Positions 1-10,898 are shown, counted from the first letter of the stretch. The stretch is 64,000 bases of DNA from Gemmatimonadota bacterium (GCA_016712265.1 JADJRJ010000030.1:62001-126000); one strand, 5' to 3'. Notes: generated by a model from the sequence alone, not told the origin. A program made the numbers and translations.

Positions 1-2
1 CG

Positions 3-1763
3 TTGGGGGTCGGCTTTGCCCTGATGATCGTGAATCGGCTGGCGGGGTTCGTCCTGCCGGCGAGCTCGAAGTTCCTGATCGATGACATCATCGGCAAGCA
101 GCGGATGGACCTGCTGTGGCCCCTGGCCCTGGCGGCCGGCGCGGCGACGATCGTGCAGGCCATCACCTCGTTCGGGCTCTCACAGGTCGTGTCGATTGCG
201 GCACAGCGCGCGATCACCGATATGCGCATTGCGGTGCAGAAGCATGTGCTGCGACTCCCCGTGTCCTTCTTCGACTCGACCAAGACGGGGGTGTTGATCT
301 CGCGCATCATGTCGGACGCCGAAGGGGTGCGGAACCTGGTGGGAACCGGCATCGTGCAGCTGGTTGGCGGGTTCCTGACCGCGATCATTGCGTTAGGCGC
401 GCTCTTCTGGCTCAACTGGCGCATCACGGCGCTGACCATCGTGTTGCTCGCCGGCTTCGGGGCGATGATGGCGGTGGCGTTCAAGCGCTTGCGCCCGATC
501 TTCCGCAAGCGCGGTGAGTTGAACGCCGAGGTGACCGGGCGTCTGGCCGAGAGTGTCGGCGGGGTGCGGATCGTGAAGGTGTACACCGCCGAGGAGCGTG
601 AGGAGCGCACGTTCATCCAAGGGGCGGAGCGACTGTTCGACAACGTGCGATCGACGATCACGGGGACGTCGGCGGTCGGCGCGGGCACCACGGTCATTGT
701 CGGTGTCATCGGCGTGCTGCTGATCGTGATGGGCGGCGGCGCGATCGGCCGCGGCGAGATGACCCTCGGCGACTTCATCATGTACGTGTTCTTCATCGGG
801 ATGGTCGCCGCCCCGCTCGTCGGGATCGCGTCGATCGGCACGCAGATCACCGAGGCGTTCGCCGGGCTGGACCGGATTCGCGAGATCCGGGACATGCCGA
901 CGGAGGACGCCGCCGATGCGACGAAGGGCCCGGTGGGCGACGTGCGTGGCGCGGTGGAGTTCCGCAACGTGTCGTTTGCCTATGTGGAGGGAGTGCCCGT
1001 GTTGCGCAACGTCTCCTTCACCGCGCCGGCTGGGAGCACGACGGCGCTCGTGGGGAGCAGCGGGGCGGGGAAGAGCACGATGATCGGCTTGGTCATGGCG
1101 TTTAACCGACCGCAGCAGGGCGAGATCTTCCTGGATGGACGCCCCCTGAGCGACTTGCGACTCCGGGAGTACCGACGGACCCTCGGCGTCGTGATGCAGG
1201 ACAACTTCCTGTTCGACGGGACCGTCCGTGACAACCTCGCGTATTCGCGCCCCGACGCGACCGATGAGCAGGTGCGGTCGGTGGCGCGGATCGCCCACGT
1301 GGACGAGTTCGTCGAGAAGTGGGAGAAGCAGTACGACACGGTGGTGGGTGAGCGGGGGGTGAAGCTGAGCGGCGGCCAGCGGCAGCGCGTTGCCATTGCG
1401 CGCGCGATCCTCGCCGACCCGCGGATCCTCATCCTCGACGAGGCGACGTCGAGCCTGGACAGCGAAAGCGAGGCGATGATTCGCGACGGGCTGCGCAAGC
1501 TTCGGCAGGGGCGCACGACCTTCGTGATCGCCCACCGGCTCTCGACGATCGAGAGCGCCGACCAGATCCTGGTGGTGGAGGAGGGGGAGATTGTGGAGCG
1601 CGGCACCCACGCCGAGTTGATGGCGCTTGGCGGTCGCTACCGCGACCTGCACAATCGCCAGTACGGCGAAGAGTCGGATCGCTACGTGAACCCGGGTGAG
1701 GACTTCACGGCGGTCGCGCCGGTGGCGGGGACCCCGCCCAGCGTGGCCCGCAGCGGGCCGTGA
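3..1763 (+). CDS. ABC transporter, fused permease and ATPase (5' partial)
   Basis: Exporter-type half transporter of the MsbA/multidrug class, which works as a homo- or heterodimer in the inner membrane. The N-terminal 300 residues are hydrophobic helices of an ABC type-1 transmembrane domain. The ATPase follows: Walker A GSSGAGKST near residue 351, signature LSGGQ near 455, Walker B ILILDEATSS near 477 and an H-loop VIAHRLS near 509. The frame is open to the left edge, and about 30 N-terminal residues before the first helix seem to be missing, so the true start lies outside the window. Its stop overlaps the next gene by 4 bases (GTGA). The substrate cannot be told from sequence; lipid or drug export is usual for the family. 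Confidence 0.93.
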   Translation: MGVGFALMIVNRLAGFVLPASSKFLIDDIIGKQRMDLLWPLALAAGAATIVQAITSFGLSQVVSIAAQRAITDMRIAVQKHVLRLPVSFFDSTKTGVLISRIMSDAEGVRNLVGTGIVQLVGGFLTAIIALGALFWLNWRITALTIVLLAGFGAMMAVAFKRLRPIFRKRGELNAEVTGRLAESVGGVRIVKVYTAEEREERTFIQGAERLFDNVRSTITGTSAVGAGTTVIVGVIGVLLIVMGGGAIGRGEMTLGDFIMYVFFIGMVAAPLVGIASIGTQITEAFAGLDRIREIRDMPTEDAADATKGPVGDVRGAVEFRNVSFAYVEGVPVLRNVSFTAPAGSTTALVGSSGAGKSTMIGLVMAFNRPQQGEIFLDGRPLSDLRLREYRRTLGVVMQDNFLFDGTVRDNLAYSRPDATDEQVRSVARIAHVDEFVEKWEKQYDTVVGERGVKLSGGQRQRVAIARAILADPRILILDEATSSLDSESEAMIRDGLRKLRQGRTTFVIAHRLSTIESADQILVVEEGEIVERGTHAELMALGGRYRDLHNRQYGEESDRYVNPGEDFTAVAPVAGTPPSVARSGP

Positions 1764-2965
1764 CGTCCCGGGAGGAACGCTCCGTTCGCGGGGCGTTGAT
1801 CGGGGCGGCGTTCCTGATGGCCACGTCGGCCATCGGCCCGGGCTTCCTGACCCAGACGGCCGTATTCACCCAACAGTTGGGAGCGAGTTTCGGGTTCGCG
1901 ATCCTGGCGAGCATCGTGCTCGACCTCGGGGCCCAGCTAACCACGTGGCGCGTGATTGCTGCCGCCGGGCGGCCCGCCGGGGCGGTGGCCGACGCGGTGC
2001 GTCCGGGGCTCGGGACGGTCCTGGCCGTCCTGGTCGCCATTGGCGGGGTCGCATTCAACGTGGGCAACGTCGCCGGGGCAGGGCTCGGGCTCAACGTGAT
2101 GCTCGGGATGGATGTGCGCCTCGGCGCTGGCCTGAGTGCGGTGGGGGCGATCGGGCTCTTCCTCTCTCGTGAGGCGGGGCGCGCGATGGACCGCTTCACG
2201 CAATACCTGGGCTTGCTGATGGTGGGGCTGACCGGATGGGTGGCCGTGGCGTCTTCACCGCCGGTCGGGGAGGCGCTGGTTCGCAGCGTGTGGCCGCGGG
2301 ACCTCGACCTGCTGTCGATTACCACCCTGGTTGGGGGGACGGTTGGTGGCTACATCACCTTTGCCGGTGCCCACCGGTTGCTGGATGCCGGGGTCCATGG
2401 TGTCGACCGGATTCCCCAGGTGACCGTCGCTGCTACGCGCGCCATCGGCATTGCGTCGTTCATGCGCATCGTGCTGTTCCTGGCCGCGCTTGGCGTCGTG
2501 TCGGGGGGGGCCACCCTCGATCCCTCGAACCCGCCCGCGTCGGTCTTTCGGCTCGCCACCGGGGAGGTCGGGTACCGGGTATTTGGCGTGGTGATGTGGG
2601 CGGCGGCGATCACGTCGGTGGTCGGGGCGGCGTACACCTCGGTGAGCTTCCTTCGCACCGTCCATGCCGTCATCGACCGCAATCACCGGGGCTGGATCGT
2701 GGGGTTCATCGTCGGATCCGCGGTCGTTTTCCTCGCCATCGGGCGGCCGGTCCGCACCCTGATCCTGGTGGGGGCGCTCAACGCCTTGATCCTGCCGTTG
2801 GGGCTCGGCGTCATGCTCCTGGCGGCCCGGCGGCGGGACATCGTGGGGGAGTACCGTCACCCTGGGGCGCTGGTCGCGCTGGGCTGGACGGTCGCGCTGT
2901 CCATGGCGGCGATGGGGCTGCTGACCGTCGTCAGGGATGTTCCCCGACTTTGGCAGGGAGGGTGA
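1760..2965 (+). CDS. Nramp-family-like membrane transporter
   Basis: Integral membrane protein of 401 residues with about eleven hydrophobic segments, resembling the divergent Nramp-related proteins such as Bacillus YcsG. It begins with GTG inside the stop of the ABC transporter gene (GTGA), so the two are probably translated together. The classical Nramp metal ligands are not present. TM1 reads IGPGFLTQT where DPGN is expected, and the TM6 region reads FAGAHRLLDAG where the MPH motif is expected. Transport of manganese or iron therefore cannot be assumed. The fold assignment is from overall pattern; the substrate is unknown. Confidence 0.75.
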   Translation: MTSREERSVRGALIGAAFLMATSAIGPGFLTQTAVFTQQLGASFGFAILASIVLDLGAQLTTWRVIAAAGRPAGAVADAVRPGLGTVLAVLVAIGGVAFNVGNVAGAGLGLNVMLGMDVRLGAGLSAVGAIGLFLSREAGRAMDRFTQYLGLLMVGLTGWVAVASSPPVGEALVRSVWPRDLDLLSITTLVGGTVGGYITFAGAHRLLDAGVHGVDRIPQVTVAATRAIGIASFMRIVLFLAALGVVSGGATLDPSNPPASVFRLATGEVGYRVFGVVMWAAAITSVVGAAYTSVSFLRTVHAVIDRNHRGWIVGFIVGSAVVFLAIGRPVRTLILVGALNALILPLGLGVMLLAARRRDIVGEYRHPGALVALGWTVALSMAAMGLLTVVRDVPRLWQGG

Positions 2966-3024
2966 GCGGGGGCCGCCGGGGGTGACTGGAGGGTGCTGGT
3001 GCTCGTCTTTTGGGTTGGCTCCCC

Positions 3025-5049
3025 ATGCGCACTTCCACTCCTGGACACACGCAGACCGCCGGGTCGCTGGCACCACGGCTGCATGAGGCCCTTACGGACC
3101 TCGCGGCAGCGGTGCAGCGGCGGGCGATCTACCCGGCCGGGCACCCCGTCCTTCGGGGGGCGGTCAACGGCGTCTGGGAACGAGTGTCGGCATGTTTGGC
3201 GGAAACCGGGAGTCTCGATCTCGGCATTGGCGGTCGGCGGTTCGTGCATTTGGCGACGGAGAGCGATGCGGGCCATCCCCTGCTCGGCGATCTCGCGTCG
3301 CGGCTCTCGGCGCACCGGGTGGGAGGGCTTCGGCTCACCGCGGGTGTAAGCGCCGTCCAGCTCGGGGAGTTCATCGACGCCATCTCCTGCTCCCCCGATG
3401 CGGCGGACGCGCCGCGCTTCGATGACGACGACCGGCACCGCTGGAGCCACATCGAGGTTCGCGCGATCGCGTTTGATCGCCTGGGGCTGATCGACGACCT
3501 GGAGGCCCCGGTTGAGCGATCCAGCGCCGCCGCCTGGCGGGCGCTCGCATCGACCGCTTTCAGCGAGTCCGGAGCGGACGCCGGGGAGGGGCCCGTGGTT
3601 TCGCCAGCGGCGATCGCCGCCGCGCTGCTGGAGCGGTCAGAAGCTCAGGGCGCCCGGGTGGACCAGTTTGAGGAGTTTCTGCACAGCCTCGGGGGGGCCG
3701 ATCCGTCAGACGCGGGGGTGGAACAGGCGGTCGCGGTGATCGAATCGCTGGGACGGGCAGGGTTGGCGCGGGTCTTCGAGGTGCTTGGGGAAGTGCGAAC
3801 ACAGCAACTGATCCGGGGGGCAGTGGACCAGCTCCCGGTCGGCGCTGCCGTGGACCTCGTCCACGGGGCCTCGGACGCGAGGGGCCGGGTGGTCTCCTCC
3901 TCGCTGATGCGCATGCTGCAGAAGGTGGGCGACGTGGCGCGTACCGGGCGGCCGAACCGCAAGGGGGATCGCCTCCTGCAGCTGGCGATTCGCCGCCTGC
4001 TGCACGAGTGGACCCTCGAGTCGCCCAACCCGTTGCCGTACGACGAGGCGCTGGTGACCCTCTCGTCGCCGCAGGTGCGGGGGGTCGATCGCCGCCGCGA
4101 CGTGGTGGAGCCCGAGCGACTGGTGGATCTGGCCCTGGAGGTTGGAGATACCGGGGCGGCGACGGATACGGCCCTCTCGCGCCTGGTGATGCGCGACGGT
4201 CTCGCCGCGACGATGGCGTTCCTTGCCGCGTATCCGGCCACCGAGGTGCGCGAGCGGCTGATGAACCGGCTGGTGAATGAGTCGAGCGTCCGGGAGCACC
4301 TGGCGCAGCCGGTGCTCGACGTGGGCTTCTTGCGGCAAGCCGTCGATCGGCTGCGGCATCGGGCGGCGCTCGCGCTGGTGGATGCGCTGCAGCGTCGCCC
4401 GGAGGGCGACGTCGCGATCCTCGTTGACCTGCTGCAGCGCATCGGTTGGGATGCGCTCGAGCCGATCGGGGCGCGGGCGGCGGATGCGACCCCGCGCGTG
4501 CAGCGTGCCCTGGTGACCCTGTTCGACGCACTCGATGCCTGGCCCCCACAACTCGACCCGCTGCAGTGGATGACCCACCCCGACTTCATGGTGCGCCGTG
4601 AGACGATCAAGCACCTGCTCAAGGGGTCCGCGACGCGCGACCTCGCGACCTTGACGGCCCTGCGCGATGCCGATGTCCGGATGGTGGCCATCGGGCTCCA
4701 TGCGATCGCCGGTACCTGCTCGCCCGCGGCGGCCCGTGAGGTGATGCATCGGTACGCCGATCCCGGCTTCACGACCGAGCTACGGGTGCGGGCCATCCGC
4801 GCGGTGGCGTCGAGTGGGGGTGGAGACGTGGCGACCTGGCTCACGTCCCTGGTACGTCGGCGCCGACGCTGGTTCGGGGGGGAGCGGCTGGCCAAGCCGA
4901 CGCCGGAGGCGCTTTCCGCGGTTGGGGCACTAGCCCAATGGTACCCGCGGCACCCGGCGGCCAGTGAGGTGTTGCGCCTCGCGCAGGCGAGTCGACAGCT
5001 GGAGTTTCGTCGAGCGGCGAGTGGTTCGCCGGTGGTGGCCCATGCGTGA
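3025..5049 (+). CDS. HEAT-repeat-like protein with a YPxGHP N-terminal domain
   Basis: Soluble protein of 674 residues from the ATG at 3025; an in-frame TTG at 3010 would add five residues. The first 110 residues contain IYPAGHP followed by a beta-rich stretch and match, in order and motif, the N-terminus of the HD-GYP protein encoded next to it. The rest is helical, rich in Arg, Leu and Ala, and its final 150 residues have the helix-pair spacing of HEAT repeats, as in protein-interaction scaffolds. The stop overlaps the next start (ATG 5042). No enzyme motif is visible. A role as partner or regulator of the HD-GYP protein is an inference from the shared domain and the coupling. Confidence 0.7.
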   Translation: MRTSTPGHTQTAGSLAPRLHEALTDLAAAVQRRAIYPAGHPVLRGAVNGVWERVSACLAETGSLDLGIGGRRFVHLATESDAGHPLLGDLASRLSAHRVGGLRLTAGVSAVQLGEFIDAISCSPDAADAPRFDDDDRHRWSHIEVRAIAFDRLGLIDDLEAPVERSSAAAWRALASTAFSESGADAGEGPVVSPAAIAAALLERSEAQGARVDQFEEFLHSLGGADPSDAGVEQAVAVIESLGRAGLARVFEVLGEVRTQQLIRGAVDQLPVGAAVDLVHGASDARGRVVSSSLMRMLQKVGDVARTGRPNRKGDRLLQLAIRRLLHEWTLESPNPLPYDEALVTLSSPQVRGVDRRRDVVEPERLVDLALEVGDTGAATDTALSRLVMRDGLAATMAFLAAYPATEVRERLMNRLVNESSVREHLAQPVLDVGFLRQAVDRLRHRAALALVDALQRRPEGDVAILVDLLQRIGWDALEPIGARAADATPRVQRALVTLFDALDAWPPQLDPLQWMTHPDFMVRRETIKHLLKGSATRDLATLTALRDADVRMVAIGLHAIAGTCSPAAAREVMHRYADPGFTTELRVRAIRAVASSGGGDVATWLTSLVRRRRRWFGGERLAKPTPEALSAVGALAQWYPRHPAASEVLRLAQASRQLEFRRAASGSPVVAHA

Positions 5050-6241
5050 TGCCATCGCCTACCTGACGTCGCTCGCCCAGGCGCTCGCGCGCATGGGGCT
5101 GTACGCCGACGGCCACCCGGCGCGGCAACGGGCGGCCGATGCGTCGCTGGCCTCGCTTCGGTCGCTGCAGGCGCAGCATCCGCAGGTCACCTTTTCCTTC
5201 CTGGGCGATGTCGTGCTCTTCGGCGATGCCCCGCTGCGCGACCTGCAGGGGTGGGACTGGGGGCGCAAGCTGGCCGCGGTTGGGGTCCAGCGCCTCGAGT
5301 TCCACGATGCGGTGTCGACGGAGGAGTACCGGGCGTTCCTGGATTCGCTGCTCCCCAGGTTGGCGCGCGGCCGGGCCCTGGACGTCGGTCACATCGAGCC
5401 GCGCACGCCGGCCGGGGGGTCGGAGTGGATCCGCTATGGCGCGGTCGGTTTGCGGGAGCTGTCCGCGGCGCGCGACGCGTCGGCGGGGCAGGGTGGGGTG
5501 GACGGGGAGCCGATGGACCTGAGCGATGAGGCGGCGGCCGTCGCCTGGCTACACGACGAAATCATCGAAGGGCGCGAGGTGGCACTGCAGGAAGCCGAGA
5601 TCGTGGTCCACTCGCTTGCGGCATCGCTCCATGCGGGGCAGCGCATGCTCGTCCCGCTCCTGCAGCTCAAGGAGTTCGACCAGTACACCACGACCCATGC
5701 GCTGAACGTGGCGGTGTTGTCCATGGCGCTCGCCGAGCGCCTGGGCCTCTCGTCGCGCGAGATCCTACAATACGGGATGGCCGGCTTGCTCCATGACCTG
5801 GGCAAGATCAAGGTGCCCGTGGAGATCCTGCGCAAGCCGGGCAAGCTCACGCCGGAGGAGCTCGAGGCGATGCGCCAACACCCGGCAGACGGCGCCCGGC
5901 TCATCCTGGCGAGGGACGACCGCCTGGATTTGTGCGCGACCGTTGCCTTCGAACACCACATCATGATCGATGGCGGGGGATACCCCACCCGCATGCGGCG
6001 CTGCGACTGCCACCACGCGTCCATGCTGGTCCATGTCTGCGACGTGTACGACGCGCTGCGCACCAACCGGCCGCATCGCATCGCGTGGGAAGCAACCGAT
6101 ATTGCCTCGTACATCGAGGGCCGGATCGGGCTGGAGTTCGAGTCGACGGTCGGACGGGCGTTCCTCGCGATGATTGGCGAGGCGGACGTCACGACGGCGC
6201 GCGCGGATATCATCGACGACCTCATCGCTCAAGCGGGTTAG
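5042..6241 (+). CDS. HD-GYP-type phosphodiesterase-like protein
   Basis: Protein of 399 residues. The first 110 residues repeat the LYADGHP domain of the preceding protein. Residues around 215-340 form an HD-GYP domain: a His in TTHALNVAVLS, the HD pair in LLHDLGKIKVP near 249, and HHIMIDGGGYP near 305. In active cyclic-di-GMP phosphodiesterases the last motif usually reads HHExxDGxGYP, so this is a slightly divergent version. The metal-binding HD and the GYP signature are kept. The ATG at 5042 is chosen because it overlaps the upstream stop and gives the natural domain start; a longer open frame to 4964 has no domain support. Confidence 0.85.
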   Translation: MRDAIAYLTSLAQALARMGLYADGHPARQRAADASLASLRSLQAQHPQVTFSFLGDVVLFGDAPLRDLQGWDWGRKLAAVGVQRLEFHDAVSTEEYRAFLDSLLPRLARGRALDVGHIEPRTPAGGSEWIRYGAVGLRELSAARDASAGQGGVDGEPMDLSDEAAAVAWLHDEIIEGREVALQEAEIVVHSLAASLHAGQRMLVPLLQLKEFDQYTTTHALNVAVLSMALAERLGLSSREILQYGMAGLLHDLGKIKVPVEILRKPGKLTPEELEAMRQHPADGARLILARDDRLDLCATVAFEHHIMIDGGGYPTRMRRCDCHHASMLVHVCDVYDALRTNRPHRIAWEATDIASYIEGRIGLEFESTVGRAFLAMIGEADVTTARADIIDDLIAQAG

Positions 6242-6335
6242 GCCACCGATCGACTCCCGCCTCCCGCAGTGAACCTGCTGCGGTGTGCGTTGTGCTGGTA
6301 CCGCCACCGGGCGATCGGCGCCCTAACGTGACGGC

Positions 6336-7877
6336 ATGCTGGCTGCGGTCCGTTCTGCTGCGTTGTCGGGGATCGAGGCCGTGCGGGTGACGGTCGAGGT
6401 CGACGCGTCGCGCGGCCTCCCGTTCTGGGTCGTCGTGGGCCTCGCAGCCCACGCGATCAAGGAGAGTCGCGAACGCGTGGGCGCGGCGCTGGCAAACTCC
6501 GGCTTCGACCTGCCGGCGCGACGCTTTACCGTGAGCCTCGCCCCGGGGGACATGCGCAAGGACGGCACCGCGTTCGACTTGCCGATTGCCCTGGCCATGT
6601 TGGCTGCCACCGGCCTCATCCCAAGTGACGCCTTGCAGGGCGTCGTCGCCGTGGGTGAACTCGGCCTCGATGGGTCCATTCGCCCTGTTCGCGGCATGCT
6701 GCCCATGGCGATGCACGCGGGCAACGACGGCCAGGTCCGCGCACTGGTCGGTCCGGTGGCCAACGCGCCGGAGGCCGCCTTGGTCCCCGGGCTGTCGTAC
6801 TGGGGCGTGTCGACTCTGCGGGATGCCGTGGGGGCACTGAGCGGAGGCGAGGTGACCAGCCGGCCCCCTCCGCGCGCCACCGTCGCGATGCCGGTTCCGG
6901 ACGTTGACCTGGCGGATGTCTCGGGGCAGGAGGTCGCGAAACGCGCGCTGGAATTGGCGGCCGCCGGTGGGCACGCGCTGCTGCTCGTGGGGACGCCGGG
7001 GTCAGGGAAGACGATGCTCGCGCGCCGGCTCCCGACGATCCTTCCGCGGCTCACCGAACAGGAAGCCCTGGAAGTCCTGACAATCCAGTCGGTGGCGGGC
7101 ATGCCCGTGCCGGTCGCGCCGGAGCATGTGCCGCGACCGTTTCGCGCCCCGCATCACACCCTGTCCACCGCGGCGCTGGTCGGCGGCGGCAGTGTGCCGC
7201 GCCCCGGGGAGGTCACCCTCGCCCACCATGGCGTGTTGTTCCTCGATGAGTTGCAGGAGATGCCCCGGTCGCGACTCGATGTGTTGCGCCAACCGATGGA
7301 GGAGGGACGGGTGCTCATCGCCCGGGCGCAACAGGCGGTGACCTTTCCGGCGGCGTTCGCGCTGATCGGCGCGATGAATCCCTGCCCCTGCGGCTATGCC
7401 GGAGACACGAGCGGGCGGTGCCGATGTCCGGCGGCGGAGGTGGCGCGACATCGCGGTCGCGTCTCCGGTCCCCTCGCGGATCGGATCGATCTGACCGTGT
7501 CCGTCCCGCCGCTCGCGCTGCACGCCCTGCACGGCCGTCCCGGATCAGGCAGCGCCGAGGTGCGCGCGCGGGTGGAGGCGGCGCGCGGCCGCCAGGTCCG
7601 ACGATTCGCCGGGCAACGGGTGCCGGGGTTGTGCAACGCCCGCGCGACCGGGCGCTGGATCGACGCGCATACGCCCGTTGATCCGGTGGCGCGGACCACG
7701 CTCACGCGCCTGGCGGAACGTGCAGGGCTCTCCGCCCGCGGGTACCACCGCATCCTCGCCGTGGCCCGGACCGTGGCCGATCTCGAGGACGACGACGTGA
7801 TTCGTCCACCGCATGTGGCGGTGGCCTACCACTTCCGAACGAACGACACGCTGCCATCGCCCAACGGCGGTCCCTAA
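6336..7877 (+). CDS. yifB: YifB/ComM-family Mg-chelatase-like AAA ATPase
   Basis: Protein of 513 residues, the usual length of the YifB/ComM family. Residues 1-165 form the N-terminal ChlI-type domain. The AAA module has Walker A GTPGSGKTMLA near residue 218, Walker B VLFLDELQEM, and a cysteine cluster CPCGYAGDTSGRCRCP near 349, ending in the Mg-chelatase C-terminal domain. ComM in naturally competent bacteria is a hexameric helicase that helps integrate imported DNA; other members have less clear roles. The gene stands alone after a 94-base gap and is followed 9 bases later by larE. The ATG at 6336 is preceded by TAACGT six bases upstream, a possible -10 for a leaderless message. Confidence 0.93.
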   Translation: MLAAVRSAALSGIEAVRVTVEVDASRGLPFWVVVGLAAHAIKESRERVGAALANSGFDLPARRFTVSLAPGDMRKDGTAFDLPIALAMLAATGLIPSDALQGVVAVGELGLDGSIRPVRGMLPMAMHAGNDGQVRALVGPVANAPEAALVPGLSYWGVSTLRDAVGALSGGEVTSRPPPRATVAMPVPDVDLADVSGQEVAKRALELAAAGGHALLLVGTPGSGKTMLARRLPTILPRLTEQEALEVLTIQSVAGMPVPVAPEHVPRPFRAPHHTLSTAALVGGGSVPRPGEVTLAHHGVLFLDELQEMPRSRLDVLRQPMEEGRVLIARAQQAVTFPAAFALIGAMNPCPCGYAGDTSGRCRCPAAEVARHRGRVSGPLADRIDLTVSVPPLALHALHGRPGSGSAEVRARVEAARGRQVRRFAGQRVPGLCNARATGRWIDAHTPVDPVARTTLTRLAERAGLSARGYHRILAVARTVADLEDDDVIRPPHVAVAYHFRTNDTLPSPNGGP

Positions 7878-7886
7878 GTTGTCGCC

Positions 7887-8738
7887 ATGACGCCGGACGC
7901 CCCCCTCGCGGATCCCGCCCTGGCCCTGCACAAGGAAGGGCAGCTCATCGCGCAGCTCCAGCAGCGAGGGTCCATTCTCGTGGGATTCAGCGGCGGGGTC
8001 GACTCGGTGTACCTCGCGGCCGTCGCCGTGGAGGCCGTCGGGGCGGAGAACACCCTGGCTGTCATTGGTCGATCGCCATCGTACCCGGCGGTGCAATGGG
8101 AGGCCGCCCGAGCTGTCGCGACGCAGCTGGCGGTCCCGTGCCTGGAGGTCGACACCCACGAACTCGACGATCCGCGGTACGCGGCGAATCCCACCAATCG
8201 GTGTTTCTTCTGCAAGACGGAACTCTGGTCGGTGTTGGTGCCGATCGCCGCTGCCCGGGGGCTCGCCGTGGTCGCCGACGGGAGCAACGCGGATGACCGG
8301 ACGGACTTTCGCCCCGGCGCCCAGGCGGCGCGAGACCATGGGGTATGGTCCCCGTTGTCCGACGCGGGGTTAACCAAGGCAGAGATCCGGCAACGATCCG
8401 CCGCGCGCGGCTTGCCGACGGCGAACCAGCCCGCCTCGCCCTGCCTGTCGTCGCGCCTCCCGTATCACATCGCGGTCACCACCGAGCGGCTGGCCCAGGT
8501 GGAGCGTGCCGAGGCCGCGCTGCGCGCGTTAGGCATCACCGGGGACCTGCGCGTGCGGCACCACGGTGACCTCGCCCGGGTCGAGCTTGGTCGCGACCAG
8601 CTGGCGCTGTGGCTCGCGCCTGGCGCCGCCGCACGTATCGCGGCGGCCCTGCGCGAGGCCGGATACAGCCGCGTGACCATCGACCTGCGCGGCTTCCGAT
8701 CGGGATCGCTGAACGTCCTCGAGGGGGTGGGCGCATGA
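7887..8738 (+). CDS. larE: LarE, ATP-dependent sacrificial sulfur transferase
   Basis: PP-loop ATPase of 283 residues. LarE adenylates the pyridinium dicarboxylate precursor of the nickel-pincer cofactor of lactate racemase and donates sulfur to it. Visible are the PP-loop SGGVDS near residue 35, NRCFFCK near 103-109, the ADGSNADD motif, and PCLSSRLPY, whose Cys is in the place of the sacrificial Cys of the family. No larB, larC or racemase gene is in the window, so the pathway is either elsewhere or this is a LarE paralogue used for another sulfuration. The stop overlaps a 66-residue gene (ATGA). Confidence 0.9.
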   Translation: MTPDAPLADPALALHKEGQLIAQLQQRGSILVGFSGGVDSVYLAAVAVEAVGAENTLAVIGRSPSYPAVQWEAARAVATQLAVPCLEVDTHELDDPRYAANPTNRCFFCKTELWSVLVPIAAARGLAVVADGSNADDRTDFRPGAQAARDHGVWSPLSDAGLTKAEIRQRSAARGLPTANQPASPCLSSRLPYHIAVTTERLAQVERAEAALRALGITGDLRVRHHGDLARVELGRDQLALWLAPGAAARIAAALREAGYSRVTIDLRGFRSGSLNVLEGVGA

Positions 8739-8935
8739 GCCGCGCGGGTGATGCCGCACAACTCGCGGCGGCGCTGCAGGCGCTCGCTGGCGAGGTTGTC
8801 GTCGAGGGCCGGGACCGCCTCGCGGTCATCCGACCTACGCTGGCGGGTTACGAGGATGTCATCCGGCATCGCGACGCCGTGGTCGCCGCCGCGCGGCAGC
8901 ATGGATTTACGCACGTCTGCGTTGAGCTGACGTGA
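8735..8935 (+). CDS. Small protein (66 aa) resembling the LarE C-terminus
   Basis: Short gene locked between larE and the next gene by 4-base and 1-base overlaps. The protein has no transmembrane segment or Cys pair of a metal site. Its last 20 residues (AAARQHGFTHVCVEL) resemble the LarE tail just upstream (AALREAGYSRVTIDL), and the preceding stretch has the same kind of alternating pattern, so it may be a copied piece of the LarE C-terminal domain. Function unknown. Coding status is supported by third-position GC and by the tight overlaps on both sides. Confidence 0.65.
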   Translation: MSRAGDAAQLAAALQALAGEVVVEGRDRLAVIRPTLAGYEDVIRHRDAVVAAARQHGFTHVCVELT

Positions 8936-9533
8936 TGGGCTGCCTGCGGAGGGTGGGTTGCCTGGTTGTCCTGCTCGTCGTGGGGGTCGGCGCGTGGTTG
9001 GCTCGCGACGTGTGGTGGGAGCGGGCCACCGGTGCAGCGCCCCGCGCGTCGGTTCGCTGGAGCGCCCCGCGGCAGGATAGCGCGGCGACCACTCAACGCC
9101 TGACGCGGTCGCGTCCAGACGCCTGGGTCAACCTTGATGCGAGCGACCTCGCCACCATGCTCGATGGGGCAACGGGGAAAGTCCTCAAGGAACCGGAAGT
9201 TGCGATCGTGGGGGAAACGGTGCGCGTCCGCGCGCGACTTGTCCTGTCGGAGGTTCCAACGGCTGGGGCGCTGGGCCCCCTCGCGTCGTTGCTGTCGGGC
9301 GAACCTCGCATCGAGCTTGCCGGGCGCCCGTCCATGGCGGGCCGCGGAATGGCCAGGGTGGTGGTGACCGATGTGCGCGTTGGCGGGGTGGAGGTGCCGG
9401 GAGCGGCCCGCGATGCGTTGTTGCGGCAGCTGCAGAAAGGGGGAAGCGAGGGAGAGGTTAGGTTTTCCCTTCCGTCGTGGGTGGGGGACATCAGGGTCGC
9501 CAACGGCGCGCTAACCGTGTACAAGGACAGGCC

Positions 9534-9537
<4 letters not shown>
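8935..9537 (+). CDS. Membrane-anchored hypothetical protein
   Basis: Protein of 200 residues with one N-terminal hydrophobic helix (CLVVLLVVGVGAWLA), so the body is probably periplasmic. The ATG at 8935 shares its first base with the upstream stop; a GTG three bases earlier is also possible. The body contains a pattern of amphipathic beta strands (ARVVVTDVRVGGVEVPG, GDIRVANGALTVYKD) like lipid-binding or AsmA-type folds, but no family was recognised with certainty. It overlaps the NtrX-like regulator by 4 bases (ATGA), which suggests joint expression. Confidence 0.7.

Positions 9538-10894
<1,357 letters not shown>

Positions 10895-10898
<4 letters not shown>

Noticed and set aside
7860..7887. 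TAAGTT six bases before larE as a leaderless promoter
   Set aside because: The TAA is the yifB stop codon and the gap is only nine bases, so co-transcription is the simpler reading.
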